Assembly (NCBI GenBank): GCA_015522685.1
Contig: WALU01000013.1
Coordinates: 1-35,456 of the forward strand
From: Thermoproteota archaeon
Lineage (GTDB): Archaea > Korarchaeota > Korarchaeia > Korarchaeales > Korarchaeaceae
Length of the DNA: 35,456 bases
Direction: 5' to 3'
Under the pieces are notes generated by a model that saw only the letters and a program-made list of their open reading frames with translations, was not told the DNA's origin and did not search any database. The translations under genes were made by a program, and so were the position numbers. Positions 1-7,935 of the stretch are shown here, piece by piece. Position 1 is the stretch's first letter. Each line of letters opens with the position of its first letter.

Positions 1-1
1 A

Positions 2-1399
2 TATAGACCTTCTATTGGAGTTAATAGAGGCCTCTTCCTCACATTCTTAGGAGCAGCGAGGGAAGTAGGCAGAAGTGCTATACTAGTAAATACAAATGAG
101 AGTACTGTTTTGCTTGATAGTGGTATAAGTGTTGGAGGGAGAAATCCATTCCCTAGATTCGATCATCCAGCATTCAGATTAGATGATCTAGATGCAGTTA
201 TAGTCACTCACGCTCACCTAGATCATTCTGGAGCCTTACCTCTCCTTTTCAAGTATGGATATAGAGGTCCCGTTTATTTAACCAAGCCAACCAGAGATCT
301 GATAATGCTTCTTCTTTACGATTACCTGAACCTCTCTCAAAAGATGGGAATTACTCCCTTTTTCTCGTGGAGAGATGTCGTAAACCTCATGAATCATATG
401 ATAACCTTAGATTATGGTGAGACTGTTGATATATCACCAGACATAAAGCTGACGCTCTATAATGCTGGTCATATCCTAGGATCCAGCTTAGCTCATTTAA
501 ACATAGAAAGTGCAAGATATAACATACTTTATACTGGAGACTTTAGATATAGAGATACAAAGCTCTTAGACAAGGCAATAAGGAGATTCCCCAGGGTTGA
601 AGCCCTCATAATGGAATCTACATATTGTGGAGAAAGAGATGTGCTTCCAAGCTTAAAAGAAGCAGAAGATTCACTCTTTTCCATAATAAGAGAAACTACA
701 GAGAGGGGAGGTAAGATCCTCATTCCAGCATTAGCTGTAGGGAGAGCTCAAGAGATAATGCTCTCGATGGTAGACGGATTCAGGAGAGAAGAACTGCCAG
801 ATGTCCCTATTTACCTGGATGGAATGATCTATGATTCCACGGCCATACATTCGGCATATCCAGATTATCTATCCTCTTATGTGAGAAATAGGGTCTTTAG
901 GGAGGATAGGGATCCATTTACTGATCCTCACTTTAACTTTATAGGAGGACCTGGTGAGAGACCAGATGTAACCACAGGCGGGCCAGCCGTTATAATAGCT
1001 CCATCAGGGATGCTAACGGGTGGGCCAAGTGTTGAGTATCTGAGACTAATGGCTCCTAATGAGAACAATTCTATCATTTTGGTGAGCTATCAGGCAGAGG
1101 GGACCTTAGGAAGGAAGATTAGGGAGGGGATTAAGGAAATAAAAGTTCCAAATGAAGAGGGAGAATTAGTCACAATTGAGGTTAAAGCTAAGGTCTACGT
1201 AGTAGAGGGATTCTCAGCTCATGCTGATAAGGTTCAGCTCCTCACTTACCTAACTACAATAGAGCCTAGGCCACATAGGGTCTTCTTAGTTCATGGAGAA
1301 GAGAATAAAATAAGATCTTTTATGCCGTTGGCTCATAAAAGTATAAGTGGTATGAGGTTTTCTGCTTCACATTTGGGAGAGACCTTCAGGCTAGCATAG
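2..1399 (+). CDS. aCPSF1 (FttA) metallo-beta-lactamase/beta-CASP ribonuclease, 5'-truncated by the window edge
   Basis: The frame is open from base 2, so the gene starts outside the window. Codons before the internal TTG at 110 already encode the conserved opening of the nuclease domain (FLGAAREVGRSAILV). The zinc-binding motif HAHLDH, a second histidine region (NAGHILGSS), the TGDF and MESTY motifs, and the beta-CASP histidines (GFSAHAD, LVHGE) are all present. Members of this family cut RNA 3' ends and act as the archaeal transcription termination factor. The match runs through to the C-terminal dimerisation tail, which resembles aCPSF1 more than aCPSF2. The N-terminal KH domains that define aCPSF1 would lie upstream and cannot be checked here. 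The gene converges with sepF; only 19 nt separate the two stops. Confidence 0.88.
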   Translation, partial: YRPSIGVNRGLFLTFLGAAREVGRSAILVNTNESTVLLDSGISVGGRNPFPRFDHPAFRLDDLDAVIVTHAHLDHSGALPLLFKYGYRGPVYLTKPTRDLIMLLLYDYLNLSQKMGITPFFSWRDVVNLMNHMITLDYGETVDISPDIKLTLYNAGHILGSSLAHLNIESARYNILYTGDFRYRDTKLLDKAIRRFPRVEALIMESTYCGERDVLPSLKEAEDSLFSIIRETTERGGKILIPALAVGRAQEIMLSMVDGFRREELPDVPIYLDGMIYDSTAIHSAYPDYLSSYVRNRVFREDRDPFTDPHFNFIGGPGERPDVTTGGPAVIIAPSGMLTGGPSVEYLRLMAPNENNSIILVSYQAEGTLGRKIREGIKEIKVPNEEGELVTIEVKAKVYVVEGFSAHADKVQLLTYLTTIEPRPHRVFLVHGEENKIRSFMPLAHKSISGMRFSASHLGETFRLA

Positions 1400-1418
1400 C
1401 AAAATAGGAGAAAGATTA

Positions 1419-1814
1419 TTACTGCTCTGGGCTTCTCCAAATTTCAACAAATCTAGGTACTATGAGTATCGGCGGAGAGCCTCTATCCTTTATAAGAACC
1501 AAGTCCCCTCCCATCTCCAATACTCTCTCCTTAAGTCTCTGTATTATAAATCTCAGCTTCTCTTCACCTTCTGAAGCTAAATCTTCATATCTCAGAAGAA
1601 TAATATTGCCCTCGCTTATCTCATTAAGCACTTGCTCTACATCTTCTGCATTTCTAAGGCTCATAGGTTTTACTGTGATGGCTTTTTCTGATAGAACTTT
1701 AGCTCTAGTAGGCTCTGCTTCATAATCAAGATCCTCATAACCAGACTCCTCCTCAATTCCCTCTTTCTCATATTCCTCCTCTTTCTTACCAAAAAGTTTC
1801 TTTAAGAAACCCAA
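1419..1814 (-). CDS. sepF: SepF-like cell division protein (FtsZ membrane anchor)
   Basis: This 131-residue protein opens with a short amphipathic, lysine-rich helix (MGFLKKLFGKK), as expected for a membrane-targeting peptide. An acidic linker follows (about residues 12-35), then a compact alpha/beta domain (about 45-131) containing ITVKPMSL, DVEQVLNEISEGNIILLRYEDL and a C-terminal LIVPRFVEIW strand. This is the layout of archaeal SepF, which polymerises and tethers FtsZ to the membrane at midcell. The start is TTG at 1814, with a GGGGGT stretch about 8 nt upstream. It stands alone here, not beside either ftsZ, but both ftsZ paralogues lie within 27 kb. Confidence 0.87.
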   Translation of the reverse strand: MGFLKKLFGKKEEEYEKEGIEEESGYEDLDYEAEPTRAKVLSEKAITVKPMSLRNAEDVEQVLNEISEGNIILLRYEDLASEGEEKLRFIIQRLKERVLEMGGDLVLIKDRGSPPILIVPRFVEIWRSPEQ

Positions 1815-1860
1815 TGTTCAGACCCCCTAGCTCTTGTTTCAATTATTTGACTCTGATGCG

Positions 1861-1869
1861 TATTTAAAG
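1861..1869 (-). promoter_or_regulatory. Candidate TATA box of sepF
   Basis: On the minus strand this reads CTTTAAATA, about 47 nt upstream of the TTG start. It predicts transcription starting around 1836 and a short leader that holds the GGGGGT ribosome-binding sequence. Confidence 0.45.
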
Positions 1870-1967
1870 GCTACTCTACTGCGAGCACCAGGAGTGGTTT
1901 TTCCTTTTCTCAATTGTATTCGAATTGCTTGGCACACCATTGTATGTGAACACCTTTATTATGGATT

Positions 1968-2009
1968 ATAACTTATGAGAGGCTAGGACATCTTCCATCC
2001 ATAAGTTAT
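1968..2009. repeat. 10-bp inverted repeat upstream of the Lsm gene
   Basis: The arms ATAACTTATG (1968-1977) and CATAAGTTAT (2000-2009) are perfect reverse complements separated by 22 nt. The right arm abuts the Lsm TATA box. It could be an operator or an RNA hairpin. The AT-rich composition makes chance possible. Confidence 0.35.
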
Positions 2010-2015
2010 TTAAAA
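2006..2015 (+). promoter_or_regulatory. Candidate TATA box of the Lsm-rpl37e transcript
   Basis: The sequence TTATTTAAAA lies about 27 nt upstream of a predicted start near 2035. This gives an ~18-nt leader containing the GAGGGAG ribosome-binding site in front of the ATG at 2053. Confidence 0.5.
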
Positions 2016-2052
2016 GGAAAGGATCACTAATTAATTGTCTAGAGGGAGCAAT

Positions 2053-2307
2053 ATGTCCAGTGCAATGAGGTATCTCTCAAAGAGCATGAATGCAAGCATA
2101 CTGGTATCTCTAAAAAACGGGGTGTTTGTGAGAGGCATTCTAAGGTCATATGATAATCATCTCAACCTAATCTTAGATAATGCAGAGGAGATTTATACAG
2201 CACCAGATGGCGAGACTAAGCAGAGCAGTATAGGCAAAAGAGTTTTAATAAGGGGCGATAATGTAATAGTTATATCTACCCCTAAGATAGAGGAGCTGGA
2301 GGAATAG
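2053..2307 (+). CDS. Archaeal Lsm/Sm-like RNA-binding protein
   Basis: An 84-residue Sm-fold protein. The Sm1 motif is seen in [27 protein letters not shown] and the Sm2 region in [16 protein letters not shown]. The Arg-Gly-Asp-Asn loop that binds uridine-rich RNA is intact. Such proteins form hexa- or heptameric rings that act in RNA metabolism. A TTG at 2035 would add six residues, but ATG 2053 has GAGGGAG four bases upstream and fits the promoter position. The gene is followed after 26 nt by rpl37e, and an Lsm-L37e pair is a common archaeal arrangement. Confidence 0.9.
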   Translation: MSSAMRYLSKSMNASILVSLKNGVFVRGILRSYDNHLNLILDNAEEIYTAPDGETKQSSIGKRVLIRGDNVIVISTPKIEELEE

Positions 2308-2333
2308 AGAAAAGAGAAGGGAAGGAGATATTT

Positions 2334-2525
2334 ATGACGAAGGGAACCCCATCTATGGGTAAGAAGGGAAGGCATGAGACGCACATAAGGTGCAGGAGAT
2401 GTGGGAAGCATACTTATAATATAAAGAAAGGCTATTGCGCAGCTTGTGGCTTTGGCAAGAGTAAGAAGATGAGAAGGTATTCATGGTCTAACAAGGTCAG
2501 GTGGAAAGGGATCAGAGTCGTCTAA
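2334..2525 (+). CDS. rpl37e: Large-subunit ribosomal protein L37e
   Basis: A 63-residue, highly basic protein that starts [14 protein letters not shown], the typical L37e opening. Its zinc-binding cysteines form a CxxC...CxxC pattern (CRRCG and CAACGFG), followed by the [12 protein letters not shown] tail. It belongs to the 50S subunit and binds 23S rRNA near the exit tunnel. GGAG lies upstream of the ATG. It is the last gene of the Lsm transcript, and two tRNA genes follow. Confidence 0.95.
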   Translation: MTKGTPSMGKKGRHETHIRCRRCGKHTYNIKKGYCAACGFGKSKKMRRYSWSNKVRWKGIRVV

Positions 2526-2630
2526 GGATCGGTTTAAGCCTTGTTTATATAGGATGGGATTGTTATAGTAGTAGGCTTGCATCTCTAAGAAAAGATTAAA
2601 ATTCTATTATTATAATAGGATGGAGTTAGT

Positions 2631-2703
2631 GGGCTGGTGGCGCAGATGGTAGCGCGTCCGCTTGGCATGCGGAAGGTCGGGGGTTCGAGTCCCCCCCGGT
2701 CCA
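2631..2703 (+). tRNA. tRNA-Ala (anticodon GGC)
   Basis: Full cloverleaf: acceptor GGGCTGG/CCGGTCC, anticodon stem TCCGC/GCGGA with loop TTGGCAT, and T-arm loop TTCGAGT. The G3:U70 pair, the alanine identity element, is present. The discriminator is A and CCA is not encoded. Confidence 0.96.
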
Positions 2704-2713
2704 TTTAGCTAAT

Positions 2714-2785
2714 GCCGGGGTAGCTCAGGGGGAGAGCGTCCGGCTGAAGACCGGAAGGTCGAGGGTTCAAATCCCTCCCCCGGCA
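2714..2785 (+). tRNA. tRNA-Phe (anticodon GAA)
   Basis: Acceptor GCCGGGG/CCCCGGC, anticodon stem TCCGG/CCGGA with loop CTGAAGA, and T loop TTCAAAT. The discriminator is A, with no encoded CCA. It lies 10 nt after tRNA-Ala, so the two are probably cotranscribed. Confidence 0.96.
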
Positions 2786-2800
2786 CTCTTTAGAGATGAT

Positions 2801-3541
2801 ATGATGGAAAGGATAGCTAATATCTCTGGTTATCTTCTAAGCTCACTTGAGAGCTATTTCGGTAGAGATAAGGGAAGAAAATTAGCGAGATTATTAGATA
2901 GGTCAGGAATAAGGTGTTTTGATGATTTATCTATGGAAGTCCCTGATGGTTTATTAGAGCTTGCAGAAGTAGACAAACAGTCATTTACTGTTTTTTTGGA
3001 GGAGTATGGCCCTCAGGCTATTACTAAGTTAAAGAAGAGTCTATTAGATCTTTCTTCTAAGATAAAAGAGCTTGAGCTTCAGCTCAAGTGGGCTCGCGAT
3101 AAACTCATCAAAGAAGTAGGAGCTAAACCCTTAGATAGAGTTAAGATCTTTAGGGAGCTTAGCATAGTTAGCAGTATGATTGGAACAGTTATAGAATCTA
3201 TTCAGTTCTGCTGCGAACCTTATGAAAGAATCAGTAATGAAAAAGCTTCTATTTATGTCAGTATGATTGAACAAGCAATGAGAAAAATGAAGACCATTAT
3301 AAGCGACGCTCATGACTATAAATCAGTATTAGAGCCAATACTTAATGGATTTTCGAAGCTAATAGTGATTATAAATGAAGGAATAACTGCGGGAGATCTG
3401 GTTAATCTTCTCTCTTATCCTCTATCAGCCATATCAGATGTAAGACACCCTATGCAATCAAAGAATCTGGATGTTGATTTTATATTATGGGAAAATGCTT
3501 TACTTAAAAGTAGAATATTCTCTCTCCTATGCAGAAAATAA
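2801..3541 (+). CDS. Unrecognised 246-residue protein with coiled coil
   Basis: I do not recognise a family. The protein begins 15 nt after tRNA-Phe with tandem ATG codons (2801, 2804). Residues ~1-70 are helical and resemble a small helix-hairpin module (LARLLDRSGIRCFDDL). Residues ~70-115 form a charged heptad-like coiled coil (KKSLLDLSSKIKELELQLKWARDKL). The rest looks helical with few conserved-looking residues. No signal peptide or membrane segment is visible. It converges with the UPF0147 gene 11 nt away. Codon use resembles its neighbours, so it looks like a real lineage-specific gene. Confidence 0.7.
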   Translation: MMERIANISGYLLSSLESYFGRDKGRKLARLLDRSGIRCFDDLSMEVPDGLLELAEVDKQSFTVFLEEYGPQAITKLKKSLLDLSSKIKELELQLKWARDKLIKEVGAKPLDRVKIFRELSIVSSMIGTVIESIQFCCEPYERISNEKASIYVSMIEQAMRKMKTIISDAHDYKSVLEPILNGFSKLIVIINEGITAGDLVNLLSYPLSAISDVRHPMQSKNLDVDFILWENALLKSRIFSLLCRK

Positions 3542-3552
3542 GGAGGAGTTTC

Positions 3553-3837
3553 TTAGTCTCGTATTCTTTCCAATAGGCCTATTATTAGAAGTATCTCGGA
3601 TCTTGTAGGGAAAGGCATGTTTATATCGTTCACAGTATCGTTTAAAATAGATATTGCTTTGCTGGCTCTTACACCATAAGTAAAATTCTCATCTCTTAAT
3701 GATTCTATAGTTTCAGTAGTTGCTCTTCTTATATTTCTAGGGACGCTTCGATCTTGGGATATCTTATCCAATCTCTGAATAGCTTCAGAGAGGAACTGTT
3801 CATACTCCTTTATCTTCTGGGCCTTCTTCGTAGCCAT
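3553..3837 (-). CDS. UPF0147 family protein
   Basis: A 94-residue helical protein carrying the family core ISQDRSVPRNIRRATTE and the later VRASKAISILNDTVNDINMPFPTR. UPF0147 is conserved in archaea and its function is unknown. The start is fixed by GGAGGTG placed exactly 7 nt before the ATG. That spacing is a useful reference for the odd start of rpr2 at 29742. It is transcribed away from the p27-family gene at 3930. Confidence 0.9.
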   Translation of the reverse strand: MATKKAQKIKEYEQFLSEAIQRLDKISQDRSVPRNIRRATTETIESLRDENFTYGVRASKAISILNDTVNDINMPFPTRSEILLIIGLLERIRD

Positions 3838-3929
3838 AATCGAACACCTCCAAGTAGTTATCCACTAAGCTATTCCACATTGACTTAAAATTATTATCAT
3901 CCCAGTAAACATGGAGGTATACCCTTCAG

Positions 3930-4310
3930 ATGAGTAATGATATGTCTCAGGAAGATAAAAGCAAAAAACTCGCTGAAGCCCTACTTAAGGGATGGAAAAT
4001 GCTTCCTGAGACCTGTCCAGTTTGCGGCTCTCCCTTATTCGAAACTCCCGGAGGAGAAGTTATCTGTGCGGTCTGTGGTACGAAAGTAATATTAGTTCAA
4101 TCGGAAGAAGATGTTAAGGTCGAGAAGCAGAAGCTGATATTAGGAAAAATAATCAGTGATCTAATTAGATATCTCGAAAGAGAGATATATGAGGCGGAAG
4201 ATAATTTGAGTAATGAGAGGATAGATAGAATAAATTTGATGCTTGATGCCATAAACAAAGCTAGTTCTATATACAGGAGCTTATCTCACCAGGAAAGGAA
4301 GCATAAATGA
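3930..4310 (+). CDS. Sjogren's syndrome/scleroderma autoantigen 1 (p27) family zinc-ribbon protein, UPF0148-like
   Basis: A 126-residue protein with a zinc ribbon at residues ~30-55 (CPVCGSPLF ... CAVCGTKV), preceded by a helix with the typical LAEALLKGWKML segment. A helical tail of ~65 residues follows. Archaeal members of this family have no firmly assigned function. GGAGGT lies 11 nt before the ATG, a loose spacing. The last 44 nt overlap the 3' end of the convergent gene on the other strand. Confidence 0.85.
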   Translation: MSNDMSQEDKSKKLAEALLKGWKMLPETCPVCGSPLFETPGGEVICAVCGTKVILVQSEEDVKVEKQKLILGKIISDLIRYLEREIYEAEDNLSNERIDRINLMLDAINKASSIYRSLSHQERKHK

Positions 4311-4794
4311 GTTTTGACTTCCAGCTTGACTCTCTAGCTTTATCTATTATTCTGGACATTAGTTCATCATAACCTGTCCTAGATAGGCCTTTTTCCAGAG
4401 ATAAAGAAACTATCACACCTTTTCTTATTCCCTTAAGATGCATTCCATAAACGTCTCTCTTGAGGTGAACTGCCCTTCCTTGGCTTATATAATAGTAGCC
4501 CAAAGTTATCTTAAATTGATATAATAATCCAATAGGATCTTCAGGGCTATGGAGAATCTTCACTACTTGTTCTATTGCGATATCTCCCTGAAATGGCACA
4601 GGCTTTTTATCTTCATGCTGCTTCAATATTTCGTAGGAGATGAACCCTTTTCTTAGCTCAGGTGCAGGACCTGACCATAGCTCCATCTCTTCATGAAGAC
4701 CATGAAGCCTTGAGAGGCCAATGAGTACCATAGAGATGGCCTTTCTGCAATTTTCCCCGCAAATTATATACTTCTTTGTAAGAACGGCACTCAC
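4267..4794 (-). CDS. Unrecognised 175-residue protein
   Basis: No family recognised. The N-terminal part has two cysteines (IICGENCRK). The middle contains GYYYISQGRAVHLKRDVYGMHLKGIRKGVIVSLSL, which looks like alternating beta strands. It is soluble, with no membrane helix. It lies 67 nt downstream of the HD-domain hydrolase on the same strand and may be the last gene of the gcvH-HD transcript. Its 3' end overlaps the p27-family gene by 44 nt in convergent orientation, so at least one end may be shorter than annotated. Confidence 0.65.
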   Translation of the reverse strand: MSAVLTKKYIICGENCRKAISMVLIGLSRLHGLHEEMELWSGPAPELRKGFISYEILKQHEDKKPVPFQGDIAIEQVVKILHSPEDPIGLLYQFKITLGYYYISQGRAVHLKRDVYGMHLKGIRKGVIVSLSLEKGLSRTGYDELMSRIIDKARESSWKSKLIYASFPGEISSCI

Positions 4795-4861
4795 CTCTAT
4801 CTAAATGTAATAGCGAGTTAAAAGTAAAATTAATTTCACTCTGAGGAACTGCTTAATTTTG

Positions 4862-6055
4862 CTATAGGAAATCATAAACATGCTTATTCCTTAAGATCTC
4901 TTTTAATCTATCTCTATATTTAGGCCAAGTGTATACACGCACCATTGTAGGAAGTAGATCCTTGAGTCTGCTTAGTACAGGAGATACGCCTAAGGGATTT
5001 ATCAGCTCTCCGTCTCTCCATAGCATCGGGAGACCAGTAGATTTTATGAATTTTATTTTTGGGGAGTCTATTATTATGTCATCCTCAGAAACTCCAGATG
5101 TGTTAGAAATAGCACTTCTAAGCTGATTTACTTGCCTTGTTGAGAGGTATTCTCCATACCATTCTCCAGCTACCTTTAAAATGTGTCTCTTCATGAGACT
5201 TTTCATAATATTTTTGCTCCTCTCGTTTTTTCTAAGGATTTCCCACATTGTATAATCATCTAAGTTTAGGTACAAATTAGGATACTCCAAGATCTCGCCT
5301 AAATGCAAGTGCATTTCATGTATAATTGACATCATGGCTTTCTCAAGCATTAATTGAACGGCTCTTGATGTTTTATGATAGTATATTGTCCTGAAAGACA
5401 GAAGCCTTGCCATTAAAAGAGATTCTACTGCTTCCAAAGCTCTTATATTGATCGCTAAATCCCCATCAACATCCATTGAGTTCATAGCTATCCTATGAAT
5501 ATCTACCGAATACCCAGCTCCTGTATGATAAGAATCTCTCACTGTATAATCCATTTTATCGGCGTCTATAGAGGAGTTTATCACTTTAGAAAGGCTTTTC
5601 CTTCTATATTTTCCTAGTATTAAATTCGCTACATCATCAGTATTGATCCCATTTTCGCTCAATATATCAGAGAGTATCGTGTTCTTTATGAGGATAACTC
5701 CCATTTTTTCGTGAGAGACTCTTAAAAAGGTATTAAGTATTGGTTCAAATGAATGGGAGAAAGGCCCATGTCCTATATCATGTAAAAGACCTGCTATCCT
5801 TAGTAACTTAGTAATATATTCATCATCAGAAAGCTTGCTCCCCATGAGACCTGCCAAATGCATAACCCCCAGTGAGTGCTCAAATCTAGTATTCATAGCC
5901 CCTGGATAAACATATTCAGAGCCAGGAAGCTGTTTTATTCTTCTTAATCTCTGTAAGGGGAGAGTATCTACCAGATTTAACTCTAGAGGAGTGAGCTTTA
6001 TATATCCATGTATAGGATCTTTGATCGATTTTTTTGTATTTACCATCCTAAGCAT
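4862..6055 (-). CDS. HD-domain phosphohydrolase (SAMHD1/dGTPase-like)
   Basis: A 397-residue protein. The N-terminal IKDPIHGYIKLTPLELNLVDTLPLQRLRRIKQL and FEHSLGVMHLAG are typical of SAMHD1-like HD hydrolases. The metal ligands H60, H92-D93 (LLHDIGHGPFSHSFE) and D164 (SIDADKMDY) are all present, followed by the conserved RDSYHTG. Relatives hydrolyse dNTPs or other nucleotides; the substrate here is unknown. ATG 6055 has GAGG three bases upstream and overlaps the 3' end of gcvH by 8 nt, so translation is probably coupled. A second ATG at 6046 directly follows the gcvH stop. Confidence 0.9.
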   Translation of the reverse strand: MLRMVNTKKSIKDPIHGYIKLTPLELNLVDTLPLQRLRRIKQLPGSEYVYPGAMNTRFEHSLGVMHLAGLMGSKLSDDEYITKLLRIAGLLHDIGHGPFSHSFEPILNTFLRVSHEKMGVILIKNTILSDILSENGINTDDVANLILGKYRRKSLSKVINSSIDADKMDYTVRDSYHTGAGYSVDIHRIAMNSMDVDGDLAINIRALEAVESLLMARLLSFRTIYYHKTSRAVQLMLEKAMMSIIHEMHLHLGEILEYPNLYLNLDDYTMWEILRKNERSKNIMKSLMKRHILKVAGEWYGEYLSTRQVNQLRSAISNTSGVSEDDIIIDSPKIKFIKSTGLPMLWRDGELINPLGVSPVLSRLKDLLPTMVRVYTWPKYRDRLKEILRNKHVYDFL

Positions 6056-6479
6056 TTTCCTCTGAAAGCGCTTTTCTGTATTCCTCTGGCTTCATTAGAT
6101 TTTTCAATTCATTTTCTAGACTACCTTTCACCGAAAGTTTAACTACCCACCCATTTCTGTATGGATCTTCTGATATTACTTCTAATCCTATCGGTATTTC
6201 ATCGCTATCTTCAATAACAATTCCTGCATTTTTATTTATCTCCAAGATTTCCCCCGAAATTGGAGCATATATTTTCTCAGTGGTCTTGCTACTCTCTACT
6301 AGACCCAGAGGCTCACCTTGATGGATTAGTGATCCTACTGGTTTAACTTCTAGATATGTTATATCTCCCAATTCCTCTATTGCATAGGAAGTAAGTCCTA
6401 TGACCGCTTTTTCACCTTCCAGTTTTATCCATTCGTGAGTCTTCGCATAGTACCTATCATCTGGGACTTCGTATACCAT
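6048..6479 (-). CDS. gcvH: Glycine cleavage system H protein
   Basis: A 143-residue lipoyl carrier. It opens with YYAKTHEWIKLEGEKAVIGLTSYAIEELGDI and carries the lipoyl-lysine motif ESSKTTEKIYAPISGEI, with K65 the predicted attachment site. H protein shuttles the aminomethyl group between glycine decarboxylase (gcvPA/gcvPB, 5.5 kb away on the other strand) and the T protein. GcvT and lipoate enzymes are not in this window. It shares a transcript direction with radA upstream (54-nt gap) and the HD hydrolase downstream (overlap). Confidence 0.95.
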   Translation of the reverse strand: MVYEVPDDRYYAKTHEWIKLEGEKAVIGLTSYAIEELGDITYLEVKPVGSLIHQGEPLGLVESSKTTEKIYAPISGEILEINKNAGIVIEDSDEIPIGLEVISEDPYRNGWVVKLSVKGSLENELKNLMKPEEYRKALSEENA

Positions 6480-6533
6480 GAATATCGCCTCTTGATTAGA
6501 TATGCAAATGCTTTTAATTTTAAGATGCTAATA

Positions 6534-7442
6534 TTAAATATCTTCTAACCCGTATTCAGTTATCTTAAAGGCAGCCTGACCCTGAGGAAGGTAAGAAGAA
6601 TCTTCTAATGTGGCTATCACTATGTTGCTCCTAGTTCGTCTCAGGTATAACATGTTGTGAGGAACGTGACCTAAAACAAATCCCCCTTTGGAGATAATAT
6701 CTTTCTTCCATTTAATTGCATGGATTGTTAGAATTACAATGGAATTGTAGTAAGTCATCCTTTTTATTATAGATAATATTTCTTGTAGCTCTTGCTGCTT
6801 CTTTGGTAGATCTTTAAGCCCTTTATATACGGAAAAGGGGCTAGAGATCGAATCTATACACACAAGTTCTGTTACTCCTTTCTTGACAGATCTTAAAGTT
6901 AAGCGAAGTGCGGATTTAAGTTGATGAGAACCAGGAGCGCTAAATACTCTTATCCGAGACAGGTCTACTCTTTGCAGGCCATTACTTATGAGAAATGCCA
7001 GCATCCTTGAAGAAGTGAATGTGCCTTCTGTATCTATTATTGCTGCTTCACTTGCAGATAACCCCCCTTTGCTATTATCTAGTAAAGATCTAGCAGCAAG
7101 ATGTAAGATAAGCTGAGTTTTACCAGATCCTGGAGGACCATAAACTCCATTAATTGTATTTAATGGAAAGCCTCCTTTCAGTAGTTTGTCAAGGCTTTTT
7201 ATACCTGCCTTCAAGACGACCCTTTTCTCCCTGAGGAGTTTATCAGCGGTCACTGGCTTAGTTAGAGAGGACACTGCTTCTAAAATTTCACTTGCTTCCG
7301 TTCTATCTAGATGTAATTCCTCCGCTAATTCAACCTCAGAGAGCATCATTAAATCTTTTAATGTTACTTCCTTTTCTATAAGCCTGTTTATATACTTCTC
7401 TGGGATTTTACCTTTGAGTATTCTCCTTAAATCACTTTTCAT
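6534..7442 (-). CDS. radA: RadA/Rad51-family recombinase, divergent
   Basis: A 302-residue protein. The first ~60 residues form a helix-hairpin-helix domain (LIEKEVTLKDLMMLSEVELAEEL), which RadA has and RadB lacks. The RecA core follows, with Walker A GPPGSGKT (102-109), AAIIDTEGTF and Walker B LVCID (193-197). The C-terminus, GHVPHNMLYLRR...YLPQGQAAFKITEYGLEDI, aligns with the end of RadA. The Walker A lacks the usual GEFGSGKTQ form, and the usual NQV segment is replaced by TIHAIKWKKD. It is shorter than typical RadA (about 320-350 residues). The gene starts 2 nt after carS, so the two are cotranscribed. It may be the main recombinase or a RadA paralogue. Confidence 0.78.
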   Translation of the reverse strand: MKSDLRRILKGKIPEKYINRLIEKEVTLKDLMMLSEVELAEELHLDRTEASEILEAVSSLTKPVTADKLLREKRVVLKAGIKSLDKLLKGGFPLNTINGVYGPPGSGKTQLILHLAARSLLDNSKGGLSASEAAIIDTEGTFTSSRMLAFLISNGLQRVDLSRIRVFSAPGSHQLKSALRLTLRSVKKGVTELVCIDSISSPFSVYKGLKDLPKKQQELQEILSIIKRMTYYNSIVILTIHAIKWKKDIISKGGFVLGHVPHNMLYLRRTRSNIVIATLEDSSYLPQGQAAFKITEYGLEDI

Positions 7443-7444
7443 CT

Positions 7445-7927
7445 TTAATGACCTACCTCCTTCAGTTTCAAGTAATATGCCACAACATTAGTGCCTTTAT
7501 GGAGCAGAGGTGTTAAAAATAAGAGGAAAATTACGGAGTATATACCTATATTTTCTATAGGATATGTAAGTAATATAGAAAATATTAAAAAACCCTCCTG
7601 ATCAAGTAAAGGAACGGGCCCTCCCTCTTCTATATTCAGCCTCCTCTTAATAAAGGAACCTACTATATCACCTATCATGGCACCTAAGGATAACAAGATT
7701 CCTTGTAAGACTCTTCCTTGTGCAATTCCCATTGCAGTACCGCATATAACTCCTGCTACGAAACCTTTGATGGTTTTATGATTCCCCAGTATCCTCTTTC
7801 CATCTACAAATTTCTTATTAAAGTCAAGAGGCTTTCCTCCTCCAAAAATGACCGGCGACATGTTAGCTATATAGGCAGGAAGAATATACCATAGGGAATC
7901 TATAGCTATGGCTAGGATGCTCCGCAT
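7445..7927 (-). CDS. carS: CDP-archaeol synthase (CarS)
   Basis: A 160-residue membrane protein with about four hydrophobic segments. The family signature is clear: YILPAYIANMSPVIFGGGKPLDF, DGKRILGNHKTIKGF, and LGAMIGDIVGSFIKRRL with the conserved GD. The DUF46/CarS enzyme activates unsaturated archaeol phosphate (DGGGP) with CTP, a late step in archaeal ether-lipid synthesis. This supports an archaeal membrane. It lies inside the minus-strand run from XPD to the HD hydrolase. Confidence 0.93.
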   Translation of the reverse strand: MRSILAIAIDSLWYILPAYIANMSPVIFGGGKPLDFNKKFVDGKRILGNHKTIKGFVAGVICGTAMGIAQGRVLQGILLSLGAMIGDIVGSFIKRRLNIEEGGPVPLLDQEGFLIFSILLTYPIENIGIYSVIFLLFLTPLLHKGTNVVAYYLKLKEVGH

Positions 7928-7935
7928 AGTCTCCC

